This document shows, piece by piece, positions 1 through 8,421 of a stretch of 9,284 nt of DNA. The stretch covers positions 1 through 9,284 of the forward strand of contig JAFANO010000355.1 in NCBI GenBank assembly GCA_019232645.1. Reading direction: 5' to 3'. The notes beneath the pieces are model-generated. The model had not been told where the DNA came from and did no database searches. It was given only the letters and a program-made list of their open reading frames with translations. Every line of letters begins with the position of its first letter. Within the stretch, counting starts at the first letter, position 1. Made by a program: the position numbers and the translations under genes. Source of the DNA: Planctomycetaceae bacterium. GTDB lineage: Bacteria; Planctomycetota; Planctomycetia; Isosphaerales; Isosphaeraceae.

Positions 1-3000
1 TGATCGCCGAGGCGATCGGCCGGGGCAAGTCGGTCCTCTTCGTCGCCGAGAAGATGGCGGCGCTGGAGGTGGTCAAGCGCCGGCTCGACGCCGTCGGGCT
101 GGGCGATGCCTGCCTCGAGCTGCACAGCCACAAGGCGAGCAAGAAGGCCGTGCTCGACCAGCTCCGCCGGACGCTCGGGCTGGGCTCGACGCCGATGGGG
201 TCTCCGGCGGACGACCTCCGGAGGCTCGGCGAGGCGCGGGACCGGCTCAACGCCTACTGCGAGGCCGTCAACACGCCGATCGGCCTGAGTGGCGTCACCC
301 CCCACCGGGCGTTCGGGGCGCTGCTCAGGCTCCGGCCGGGGCCCAAGGAAGGCCCCCTGCCCCTCCTGGACCTGCCCGAGGCGGAGTCGTGGACGGGGCC
401 GGAGTTCCAGGACCGCCTAGCGCTGGTCGAGCGGCTCCAGGCCAGCCTGGTGGCCCTCGGCGAGCTGCGCGACCACTCGTTCCGGGGGAGCCGACGCATG
501 GCCTGGCTGCCGGGCGATGACGGCCGGTTCCGCGACCGGATCCGCGAGGCCCGGCGCGCGACGTTGGCGCTGCGCGACGCCTCGGCCGATCTCGCCCGCT
601 TCCTTCGCCTGCCCGCGGCCGGCACCCGGGCCTCGGCCGAGGTCCTCCTCCGGTCCGCGCGCTGGGCGATGGAGCTCACCCCCTGGCAGGTTCAAGGGGC
701 CCCGCTCCGGAGCGCCGAGTGGCTCGCGCGCCACGACGAGGTCCGGGAACTGCTCGAGGCTGGCGCGGCCCAGGCCGAGATCCGCCGCCGGCATGCCGCG
801 ATCCTCCTGCCCGAGGCCTGGGATCAGGATCCGCTCGAGGCACGACACGCCCTGAACGCCTTCGGGCGTCGCTGGTGGCGGTCGCTCTCGGGTGACTATC
901 GCCGAGCGCGCCTCCGCTTGGCATCGCTCTGCCGCGCCCGTCCTCCCGACGACCTCGACGACCAGCTCGTCCTGATCGACGCCGTGCTCCAGGCCCGGCG
1001 ACTCGGCGACGTGGTGCACCGGCACGAGCCCCTCGCCGCCCGGCTCTTCGGCCGGCGCTGGCAGGGCGGGCGCTCGAACTGGTCGGCGCTGGCGAGCCTG
1101 GGCGACGCCATGCACCGGTTCCACCTCGACCTCCGCGACCAGCGGGTCCCGCGCGGGCTGCTCGACTTCCTGGCCGGCACCCCGGCCGTCGCCGTGCTGG
1201 AGACCCTGACCCGGGCCGTCGAGACGGCCCTCGACGCCCACCGCGACGCCCTGCACACCCTCTCTGCTTTTCTGGAACGCGACGGGTCCGACACGACCGG
1301 CGTCGAAGGCGGGCTCGACTCCCCGGGCCTGAGCTTCGACGAGCACGCGGCGCTGCTGGAGACCTGGTCCGCCAAGGTCAAGGACCTCGAGGCCCTGATC
1401 GCCTTCAATCGCCTGGCCGAGCGCTGCCGGGACGCGGGCCTCTCCGAGGTTGTGGCGCTGGCCGAGTCGTGGCCCGGGGCGCGGCACTCCCTCGCCCGGG
1501 TCTTCCTTCATCACCGGTACGAGGGGCTTCTGAGGCGGGCGTTCCGGGAACGCCTGGTCCTGGCCGAGTTCGAGGGCCGGGTTCACGAGCAGGCCATCGA
1601 CGGCTTCGCCGCGCTGGAGCGTCGGGCGCTGGGCCACCACCGAGCCTGGCTCGTCCGCGAGCACCGGCGGAACCTCCCGCGCCAGGAGGGGGACGTCCCA
1701 CTCGCGCTGCTCCGGCGCGAGTTCGCCAAGAAGACGCGCCACCTGCCGGTCCGTCAGCTCCTGGCCCGCGCGGGGGACGCGGTCCGGGCGATCACGCCGG
1801 TCTTCCTGATGAGCCCGCTCTCGGTGGCCACCTACCTAGCCCCGGGCCGTCCCCCGTTCGACCTGGTCATCTTCGACGAGGCGAGCCAGGTCAAGCCGAT
1901 CGCGGCGCTGGGCGCCCTGCTCCGGGCCCGTCAGGCGGTGGTCGTCGGCGACAGCCGCCAGTTGCCGCCGACTCGCTTCTTCGACCGCCTGATCGGCGAC
2001 GCCGAGTGGGACGACGACGAAGAGTCGGCCTCCGACGTCGAGAGCATCCTCGGCCTGTTCGTCGCCCAGGGGGCGCCGGAGCGGATGCTCCGGTGGCATT
2101 ACCGGAGCCGCCACGAGTCGCTGATCGCCGTCTCGAACCGCGAGTTCTACGACGACCGCCTGGTCGTCTTCCCCAGCCCCGACGCCGACCGCCGCGAGGC
2201 CGGGCTGGTCCTCCGTCACCTGCCTGAGACCTCCTACGATCGGGGCGGGACCCGGACCAACCCGGGTGAGGCCGAGGCGGTCGCCCGCGCCGTCATGGAG
2301 CACGCCCGCGCCCAGCTCGGCCGGCCTCCGGACGCGCGCCTGACGCTCGGTGTGGCGGCCTTCAGCATGGTCCAGGTCCGGGCGATCCAGGGCCCTCTGG
2401 AACAGCTCCGCGCCGACGATCCCGCGTGCGAGCCGTTCTTCGCGCCCGACCTGCGCGAGCCCTTCTTCCTCAAGAACCTGGAGAGCGTGCAAGGGGACGA
2501 GCGCGACGTGATCTTCATCAGCATCGGCTACGGGCGCACGGCCGAGGGGGGCCTGACGATGAACTTCGGGCCGCTCAACGGCGAGGGGGGCGAGCGTAGG
2601 CTGAACGTCCTGATCACACGCGCCCGGGTGCGCTGCGAGGTCTTCACGAACCTAACCGCGGCCGACATCGACACCGGGCGGAGCCGGTCGTGGGGGATCC
2701 GCGCCCTGAAGACCTTCCTCGCCTTCGCGGAGACCGGCCGGCTCGACCCTCCGAACGCGCCCGAAACGGCCTCCGCCTCCGAGGTCGCCGAGGTCGTGCG
2801 CGCCGCGCTGGCCGACTCAGGCTACCAGGCCCGGCCCCGGGTTGGCTCCGCCGGCTTCACACTCGACCTGGCCGTGATCGACCCCGATCGGCCGGGTCGC
2901 TACCTCCTGGGGATCGCGTGCGACGGCCCGGGCTACCACGCCGCCCGCTCGGCACGCGACCGCGACCACCTGCGGCACCGAGCCCTCGCCTCGCTCGGCT

Positions 3001-3134
3001 GGCGGATCCACCGCGTCTGGAGCCCCGACTGGTTCCGCGACCCCTCGGGCGAGCTGGAGCGGCTCCTGACGGCCATCGCCGAGTCGCGGGCCAACGCCGC
3101 CGTCCGACTCGCCTCCGAGGGCCCTGAGGTTTAG
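1..3134 (+). CDS. Large SF1 helicase with C-terminal Vsr/MTES_1575-like nuclease domain (5' truncated by window)
   Basis: The frame is open from the first full codon at 3 to the TAG at 3132-3134, giving 1043 residues without the natural start. The first residues (IAEAIGRGKSVLFVAEKMAA) are the stretch that normally follows Walker A in DUF4011-type helicases, so the ATG at 54 is internal and the P-loop lies just off the window. Visible SF1 motifs are: II, FDEASQ (1872-1889); III, VVGDSRQLPP (1941-1970); IV, LRWHYRSRH (2088-2114); V, ESVQGDERDVIFIS (2481-2522); VI, LNVLITRAR (2601-2627). Between the start and motif II lies an Arg/Leu-rich, mainly helical insertion of about 600 residues. The C-terminus (about 2820-3090) has TLDLAVID, GIACDG and RDRDHLRHRAL, then GWRIHRVWSPDWF, the PD-(D/E)XK/Vsr-like REase_MTES_1575 pattern; Asp at 2865 and Asp at 2922 are candidate metal ligands. 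The predicted role is ATP-driven nucleic-acid unwinding or translocation coupled to cleavage. DUF4011-helicase-Vsr proteins are linked to phage defence, but that role here is inferred. Codon use matches the neighbours. Confidence 0.88.
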   Translation, partial: IAEAIGRGKSVLFVAEKMAALEVVKRRLDAVGLGDACLELHSHKASKKAVLDQLRRTLGLGSTPMGSPADDLRRLGEARDRLNAYCEAVNTPIGLSGVTPHRAFGALLRLRPGPKEGPLPLLDLPEAESWTGPEFQDRLALVERLQASLVALGELRDHSFRGSRRMAWLPGDDGRFRDRIREARRATLALRDASADLARFLRLPAAGTRASAEVLLRSARWAMELTPWQVQGAPLRSAEWLARHDEVRELLEAGAAQAEIRRRHAAILLPEAWDQDPLEARHALNAFGRRWWRSLSGDYRRARLRLASLCRARPPDDLDDQLVLIDAVLQARRLGDVVHRHEPLAARLFGRRWQGGRSNWSALASLGDAMHRFHLDLRDQRVPRGLLDFLAGTPAVAVLETLTRAVETALDAHRDALHTLSAFLERDGSDTTGVEGGLDSPGLSFDEHAALLETWSAKVKDLEALIAFNRLAERCRDAGLSEVVALAESWPGARHSLARVFLHHRYEGLLRRAFRERLVLAEFEGRVHEQAIDGFAALERRALGHHRAWLVREHRRNLPRQEGDVPLALLRREFAKKTRHLPVRQLLARAGDAVRAITPVFLMSPLSVATYLAPGRPPFDLVIFDEASQVKPIAALGALLRARQAVVVGDSRQLPPTRFFDRLIGDAEWDDDEESASDVESILGLFVAQGAPERMLRWHYRSRHESLIAVSNREFYDDRLVVFPSPDADRREAGLVLRHLPETSYDRGGTRTNPGEAEAVARAVMEHARAQLGRPPDARLTLGVAAFSMVQVRAIQGPLEQLRADDPACEPFFAPDLREPFFLKNLESVQGDERDVIFISIGYGRTAEGGLTMNFGPLNGEGGERRLNVLITRARVRCEVFTNLTAADIDTGRSRSWGIRALKTFLAFAETGRLDPPNAPETASASEVAEVVRAALADSGYQARPRVGSAGFTLDLAVIDPDRPGRYLLGIACDGPGYHAARSARDRDHLRHRALASLGWRIHRVWSPDWFRDPSGELERLLTAIAESRANAAVRLASEGPEV

Positions 3135-3300
3135 CCCGGATTTCTCACCCTGGACTGGCGCCGGACTGCTTTCTTTGCCATCGATGGAATTGTACCAGCC
3201 ACGTCTGGCCCCAACCGAAGGCAGCCCGATGACACACAGAAAGACCCTGGAGGCGGCACGAGGAGCAGGGGCGGCGTCCGGATGCGAACCGGGAACATCG

Positions 3301-3321
3301 CCCCGGCGCACGCTTCCGGGG
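3301..3321. repeat. GC-rich stem-loop upstream of fumC
   Basis: CCCCGG (3301-3306) and CCGGGG (3316-3321) form a perfect 6-bp stem around a 9-nt loop. It sits 23 bp before the putative fumC extended -10 and is not followed by a T-run, so it is not a standard terminator. The minus-strand reading resembles 'CPRKR'-type translations that I recall from spurious planctomycete ORFs, which would suggest a dispersed repeat. That link is from memory only. Confidence 0.3.
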
Positions 3322-3343
3322 GCATGCGGGATCGGGGAGGATC

Positions 3344-3352
3344 TGATATGAT
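3344..3352 (+). promoter_or_regulatory. Extended -10 promoter for fumC
   Basis: TGATATGAT contains an extended -10 TG followed by TATGAT (3347-3352, 5/6 to consensus). No good -35 is present 16-18 bp upstream, which is common for extended -10 promoters. Transcription would begin near 3359, leaving a leader of about 110 nt before the fumC ATG. The element stands out as a short AT-rich island in GC-rich sequence. Confidence 0.4.
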
Positions 3353-3469
3353 AGTTTGGACGTCCCGCGCCGGGCCGGCTCGCGACGCCCGGCGAGAGGC
3401 CGGTCGATGGCATGGCCCGAACCCCGAGGGGAACGAAACCGCACCGAATGCATCTGGGAGGCTCCTACG

Positions 3470-4909
<1,440 letters not shown>

Positions 4910-4940
4910 CTCGGAGCCTCTCTCATACGGGTCCCAGGGA

Positions 4941-5017
4941 TTTTGTGCACCGATCTGCGGATTTGAAATTTGAAATCTCAAATGTGAGATCCGGACAAAG
5001 GGCACAAAAGATCCGGA
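4941..5017. repeat. AT-rich nested palindromic repeat ('FEISN'-type)
   Basis: Three nested arm pairs share a centre: TTTTGTGC (4941-4948) with GCACAAAA (5002-5009), GATCT (4952-4956) with AGATC (4987-4991), and ATTTGA (4968-4973) with TCAAAT (4978-4983). AGATCCGGA is also directly repeated (4987-4995 and 5009-5017). The ATTTGAAATTTGAAATCTCA core translates as FEISN, a string often seen in spurious ORFs from dispersed bacterial repeats (recalled, not searched). Base composition is sharply more AT-rich than the flanks. Confidence 0.6.
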
Positions 5018-5115
5018 ATGCGTATCAGGAGACGGACGAGTTCGGGTGCGTGGAACGCATGTTTCCCTGGCCACTCAAGAAGTTTTGGTTCGTTTCTCGC
5101 ACCTGACTGGGAGAG

Positions 5116-5131
5116 GTTCTTGATCACGAAC
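5116..5131. promoter_or_regulatory. Near-palindrome, possible operator
   Basis: GTTCTTGATCACGAAC is a 16-bp palindrome with one mismatched pair (positions 5 and 12). It lies directly before the GGAGG of the possible leader ORF and 118 bp before the 5249 gene. The size and symmetry suit a dimeric regulator, but no factor can be named and chance is possible. Confidence 0.25.
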
Positions 5132-5142
5132 GGAGGATCTGG

Positions 5143-5193
5143 ATGGCGGGAGGTTCGCACCAAGCCGACCCCCGGCGTTCGGGAGAGTACTGA
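5143..5193 (+). CDS. Possible 16-residue leader peptide
   Basis: ATG 5143 has a GGAGG (5132-5136) 6 nt upstream and reads MAGGSHQADPRRSGEY to a TGA at 5191-5193. That stop overlaps the first two bases of the GAGGGCC hairpin (5192-5209), so ribosomes finishing the leader would sit on the stem, as in attenuation or translational coupling. There is no run of one regulatory amino acid and no U-tract after the hairpin, so classical amino-acid attenuation is unlikely. It may be chance. Confidence 0.22.
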   Translation: MAGGSHQADPRRSGEY

Positions 5194-5209
5194 GGGCCCG
5201 TCGGCCCTC
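5192..5209 (+). promoter_or_regulatory. GC-rich hairpin in leader of the 5249 gene
   Basis: GAGGGCC (5192-5198) and GGCCCTC (5203-5209) form a perfect 7-bp stem closed by the tetraloop CGTC. It is not followed by Ts, so it is not an intrinsic terminator. It lies 27 nt before the AGGAGG of the downstream gene and may be an mRNA-stabilising or translation-control element. Confidence 0.4.
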
Positions 5210-5248
5210 GCGCCGGGGAGGTGATCGTACTGCCGCAGGAGGCCGCCC

Positions 5249-6586
5249 ATGACGACATCGTCCGAGGACAATCTTTCTGAGAAGGCGAAGGCCCGTCCCG
5301 AGGAGGGCGCGACGATGAGCGACGGCCAGGACTTCACGATGGATGCCGGCGACAGGGAGACGGCCGCTGGGCCCATGCCAGACCCTCCGCCACTGGTTGT
5401 GATCCAGTATCGCAACCGCGGCTTGCCCGCGGTGCTCGTGCCCCCTGCGATCATCGTGATGGCGGCGCTGGCGATCCCGTCGTTCCAACGCCTGACGCCG
5501 GCTCGGAGGTCCGACCGGGCGACGGCCCTGGGCGACCCGGCCCGGCCACGATCGGGCCGGACCATCCTGGTCGAGCCGCCGAGCTCGGGCGTCGCGATCG
5601 GCCCGATCGTGGTTCGGGGCGAATCCGCGTCCCCGGCCGTAATGACCTCCCCCGTGACGGCCGCGGTCGAGGCCGCCCCGAAGGTCGCTCCGCGTGACGA
5701 GGACCTCTCTCCCTTCGAACTCGATGCGACGGCCGGCCTACGCCCGGTCGAGCCCCCGCCCGCGCCCCTCAAGGCGGCGAACGGGCCTCCCCCCATCTCG
5801 CCCGGCCCCGCCGCACCCGGGGCGCCTGCCGGAGCGGACACGGGACCGGCCCTGGAGGCGAATCTGGGGCCGGACCCGAATCCGGCCGAGGCCGCGGGCC
5901 CCCCGAAGCCCGGGCGGGCCGAACGGCCCGCGATCGGATTCAAACCCCCGTCGTCCGAGCCGCCCGACCTGCTCGTACCGCCCGAGCCCGAGCCACCCCG
6001 GGCGGAACCCGAGCCGACCAAGGAAGAGATCCTGGCCCAGATCCGTCGCGAGGCTGCCCAGAAAGAGGCCGATCGCCGGGAGCTGGAGGCCCGCAAGCCC
6101 GAAGGGCGCTGGCTCGAGCTCGTCGAGGTCATCAAGAAGACGAACGCCGAGCGGGCCACGTTCCACCAGGAGCTGCGGCAGACCCTTAAGGATCAGGGCA
6201 ATCGGGCGGGGCCGGCGATCGAGGACCTCTGCAATCAGTATGGTCGGAACACACTCCCGGAGATCCAGGGCGCGGTCAAACGGATGCTGAAGCGGTCGGC
6301 CGCCGGCCTCACGCTCCCGGCCAAGGTCGAGATGATGCGGTACCTCGGCCTCCCCGAACCGATGATCCTGGACTACATCGCATGGGGGCTCCATCCGGCT
6401 CTCAACGCCCGGGGTGGCCCCCGCGACGAGAACGGGGTGCGGGTCCGAGCCGCGCGGGCCTTGCTGGCGATGCCGCTCGCTTCGGCTCCGGGCACGCCCT
6501 CGATGGCGTGGGTCTTCCGGCCCGGGTCGCAGCCGGTCGCCGCGGGCCCGAAACCGATCGTCCCCAGCCCCGCCCGACGCCCCTGA
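5249..6586 (+). CDS. Membrane-anchored proline-rich hypothetical protein
   Basis: I do not recognise a named family for this 445-residue protein. In order it has: a polar, acidic N-terminus (1-50); one hydrophobic segment LPAVLVPPAIIVMAALAIPSF (about 58-78); a long low-complexity Pro/Ala/Glu linker (about 130-270); a charged helix starting at KEEILAQIRREAAQKEADR, possibly coiled coil; and a compact helical C-terminal part (about 285-415) that is probably the functional domain. The layout resembles bitopic envelope proteins with a spacer, but basic residues crowd the C-terminal side of the membrane segment (RLTPARRSDR), so the positive-inside rule does not clearly favour an external C-terminus. 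ATG 5249 has AGGAGG 6 nt upstream (5237-5242). A second in-frame ATG at 5315 also has AGGAGG (5301-5306), 8 nt upstream, and would drop 22 residues. The metallopeptidase gene begins 76 bp downstream, suggesting a shared transcript. Confidence 0.8.
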   Translation: MTTSSEDNLSEKAKARPEEGATMSDGQDFTMDAGDRETAAGPMPDPPPLVVIQYRNRGLPAVLVPPAIIVMAALAIPSFQRLTPARRSDRATALGDPARPRSGRTILVEPPSSGVAIGPIVVRGESASPAVMTSPVTAAVEAAPKVAPRDEDLSPFELDATAGLRPVEPPPAPLKAANGPPPISPGPAAPGAPAGADTGPALEANLGPDPNPAEAAGPPKPGRAERPAIGFKPPSSEPPDLLVPPEPEPPRAEPEPTKEEILAQIRREAAQKEADRRELEARKPEGRWLELVEVIKKTNAERATFHQELRQTLKDQGNRAGPAIEDLCNQYGRNTLPEIQGAVKRMLKRSAAGLTLPAKVEMMRYLGLPEPMILDYIAWGLHPALNARGGPRDENGVRVRAARALLAMPLASAPGTPSMAWVFRPGSQPVAAGPKPIVPSPARRP

Positions 6587-6597
6587 CGGGCCGTCAG
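6583..6597. repeat. Palindrome over the stop codon of the 5249 gene
   Basis: CTGACG (6583-6588) and CGTCAG (6592-6597) pair around GGC, and the TGA stop (6584-6586) lies inside the left arm. No T-run follows, so termination here is doubtful. It could be a short stabilising hairpin between the two cistrons. Confidence 0.25.
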
Positions 6598-6662
6598 CGC
6601 GTCGCCGATCCCATCTCTCGTTCCCGACGTGAACACGGATGCCGCTCCCTTGAGGCCACACC

Positions 6663-8144
6663 ATGCATCCACGGGTCTTGTCGCGATGGCTCCTGGGTCT
6701 CGCCCTGCTCGCCCCGACTCCTCCGGCTCCCGCCGAGGAGCTCAAGGCCGACGTCGAGGCCGGCAAGAAACTCCTCGAGGAGGGCGACGCGCTGGCCGAC
6801 AAGGACCGGCCCAACGAGGCGGTGGTCCGCTACAAGCAGGCCTTCGAGCATTTGCTGCCAGGCATCCGCAAGATCGCGTTCCGCCACGATGTGCAGCGCG
6901 ACGTCACCGCCCGCGAGGACCTCCGCGCCCTGCTCATCAAGGAAATCGACGAGGAGATGACCCCGGAGGAGTTCCGGGCCGACGAGCTGGGCATGAAGGC
7001 CCTCGGCCTGCTCCCGCGCGACTTCCCCCTGAAGGAGACGATGGTCAAGGTCTACTCGGAGGAGATCGCCGCCTTCTATGACACCAAGACCCAGACCATG
7101 CACCTGATCAAGGAGCCCGAGGCCAAGGCCAAGAAGCCCCCGACGTTTTTCGAGCGCCTCCTGGGCAAGACGGGCGGGTTCGACAAGGACGAGCACAAGA
7201 CGGTCATCGCCCACGAGCTGACGCACGCCCTGGCCGACCAGAACTTCCACCTCGACGCGATGCAGAAGGAGGTCAAGCACGACGACGACCGCAGCCTGGC
7301 CCTGTCGGCCCTGATCGAGGGCGAGGCGACGCTGACGATGATCGGCGCGCAGATGGAGGACTGGGACGGCTCGAAGCTTCGCGAGATCCCCGCGAGTCGG
7401 CTCGACCGCCTCCTCAACTTGCTGATGCCCTTCGTGCCGATGGCCGGCGGCGCCAGCCTGCGCGAGGCGCCCGTGATCCTGTCCGAGACGATGATCTTCC
7501 CCTACCTCCGCGGCCTGGTCTTCTGCGCCCGGGTGGTCAACGACGAAGGCTGGGCGGGCCTGAACGCGGCCTATCGCCGGCCGCCCCTCTCGACCGAGCA
7601 GGTCCTGCACCCCGAGAAATACCGCGCCAGGCCAGACCTGCCGATGGTCGTGGACCTGGGTCAGCTCGGGCCGTGCGACGGCTGGAAGGAGGTCGGCCGC
7701 AACGTCGTCGGCGAGATGCAACTGAGTGTCATGCTCCGCCACCACGGGGGCCGAGCCGCCGCCGGCGGCTGGGACGGAGACCACTACGCCGTCTTCGAGG
7801 GGCCTGGCGACCGCCTCGGCCTGGTCTGGCTTACGACCTGGGACAGCGATGACGACGCCCGAGAGTTCGCGCGGGGCTACATCCGTTATCAAGCCCACAA
7901 GCTCGGCCTCGATGCCCCTCCGCCGCCCGAGGAGCCCGGCGACGCCCCTCCCGAGGCGATCCGGAGGACGCACGAGGGGGCCGTCTACGTCGTCGATCGC
8001 CGCCGGGCGGATGTCGCGGTCGTCGAGGGGTTCCCCGAGGATGTGACGGGATCGCTCCTCGACGCGGCCTTCCGCGCCAAGAAGGTCGAGCTGACGTACG
8101 CCCAGACGACCCCGCCCAAGGAGAAGGCCGAGGATCGCCGCTGA
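6663..8144 (+). CDS. Exported HExxH metallopeptidase-like protein
   Basis: This 493-residue protein starts with a Sec-type signal peptide: basic MHPRVLSR, a hydrophobic WLLGLALLAP, and probable cleavage after APA near residue 24. A helical, TPR-like N-terminal part (about 25-80) precedes the motif AAFYDTKTQTM (around Tyr139-Asp140). The zincin motif HELTHAL follows, with His184, Glu185 and His188, and LIEGEATL supplies Glu219 or Glu221 as a likely third zinc ligand, a gluzincin spacing. The C-terminal part (GGWDGDHYAVFEG, then TWDSDDDAREFARGY around 390) occurs in related predicted metallopeptidases as I recall. The expected site of action is the periplasm or cell surface; the substrate is unknown. 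All catalytic-type residues are present, so it may be active, although some family members could be structural. ATG 6663 has GAGG (6652-6655) 7 nt upstream. It follows the proline-rich membrane protein by 76 bp. Confidence 0.85.
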   Translation: MHPRVLSRWLLGLALLAPTPPAPAEELKADVEAGKKLLEEGDALADKDRPNEAVVRYKQAFEHLLPGIRKIAFRHDVQRDVTAREDLRALLIKEIDEEMTPEEFRADELGMKALGLLPRDFPLKETMVKVYSEEIAAFYDTKTQTMHLIKEPEAKAKKPPTFFERLLGKTGGFDKDEHKTVIAHELTHALADQNFHLDAMQKEVKHDDDRSLALSALIEGEATLTMIGAQMEDWDGSKLREIPASRLDRLLNLLMPFVPMAGGASLREAPVILSETMIFPYLRGLVFCARVVNDEGWAGLNAAYRRPPLSTEQVLHPEKYRARPDLPMVVDLGQLGPCDGWKEVGRNVVGEMQLSVMLRHHGGRAAAGGWDGDHYAVFEGPGDRLGLVWLTTWDSDDDAREFARGYIRYQAHKLGLDAPPPPEEPGDAPPEAIRRTHEGAVYVVDRRRADVAVVEGFPEDVTGSLLDAAFRAKKVELTYAQTTPPKEKAEDRR

Positions 8145-8421
8145 CTCGAGCCGGGAGACGTCATGCCAGATCGCCTTAAATTGGTTGATCTTCGCATAGT
8201 CCGCTGGGTTGCGCGAACGCTACGAAGGCGCGCCAAGGCCTCTCCAGGGGCCCCCTCACCCCGGCCCTCTCGCGTGGGAGAGGGTCGGGGTGAGGGAGGA
8301 CGAGTCCGAATATCCGGCCGGTATGAGGGAAGCGGCGTGGCGCCACGGGGGTCGGTCGCGCATTAAACAGCGATCCACCTTGAGCCTGACGGAGGGTTGC
8401 CGGTGGGCGTCACGTTAGTCG
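8145..8421. other. Intergenic region rich in inverted repeats
   Basis: This stretch carries no supported gene. It holds the REP-like palindrome (8253-8296), a perfect 12-bp palindrome CGTGGCGCCACG (8336-8347) and 9-bp inverted arms CGATCCACC (8371-8379) and GGTGGATCG (8421-8429). An imperfect stem pairs CTTCG..TAG (8190-8199) with CTACGAAG (8220-8227). The clustering beside a transposase remnant suggests decayed mobile DNA. Confidence 0.5.
8253..8296. repeat. REP-like palindromic repeat
   Basis: Two 19-nt arms (8253-8271 and 8278-8296) starting CCCTCACCCCGG and ending CGGGGTGAGGG pair along their whole length, with a single G-U wobble, around the loop GCGTGG. This is the 'CCCTCACCC...CCCTCTC / GAGAGGG...GGTGAGGG' class of dispersed intergenic palindrome found in many bacteria, whose spurious translations read like PRPSRVGEGRGEG. 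It lies 109 bp after the metallopeptidase stop and could also act as a transcript-end stabiliser. Confidence 0.75.

Larger units (their letters stand above)
3135..3469. other. Intergenic region between helicase and fumC
   Basis: This 335-bp gap holds no convincing gene; the short frames in it lack ribosome sites or family resemblance. It contains a GC stem-loop (3301-3321) and an extended -10 promoter (3344-3352) pointing at fumC. No hairpin followed by a T-run is seen after the helicase stop, so no intrinsic terminator can be called. Confidence 0.6.
4910..5248. other. Intergenic region with repeat, possible operator and leader
   Basis: This 339-bp gap is unusually structured. It contains an AT-rich nested palindrome (4941-5017), a 16-bp near-palindrome (5116-5131), a possible 16-codon leader ORF (5143-5193) and a GC hairpin (5192-5209), ending in the ribosome site of the 5249 gene. 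I see no clear -35/-10 pair, and no terminator with a T-run after fumC. Confidence 0.6.

Noticed and set aside
102..121. Partial match to the tRNA-Val 3' end (GGGCGATGC plus scattered bases), considered as an att site
   Set aside because: Only the first 9 bases match contiguously, and the segment is conserved coding sequence of the helicase (LGDACLEL).
417..1742. Long open frame of 441 codons on the minus strand, antisense to the helicase
   Set aside because: It is a shadow of GC-biased codons in the real + gene, with low-complexity composition and no family resemblance.
54..3134. ATG 54 as the true start of the helicase gene
   Set aside because: The family consensus continues in frame upstream to the window edge and Walker A would be missing, so the gene is cut by the window.
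3189..3197. Minus-strand extended -10 (TGGTACAAT) that could drive antisense RNA into the helicase gene
   Set aside because: There is no matching -35 and no other support; a single hexamer match is too weak.
3356..3469. Upstream in-frame start for fumC at 3356
   Set aside because: It would lie just after the putative -10 with almost no leader, has no ribosome site, and adds 38 Arg-rich residues absent from class II fumarases as I know them.
8163..8366. Small + strand ORF (67 codons) starting MPDRLKLVDLRIVRW
   Set aside because: It has a plausible ribosome site, but most of the frame runs through the REP-like palindrome and no family is recognised.
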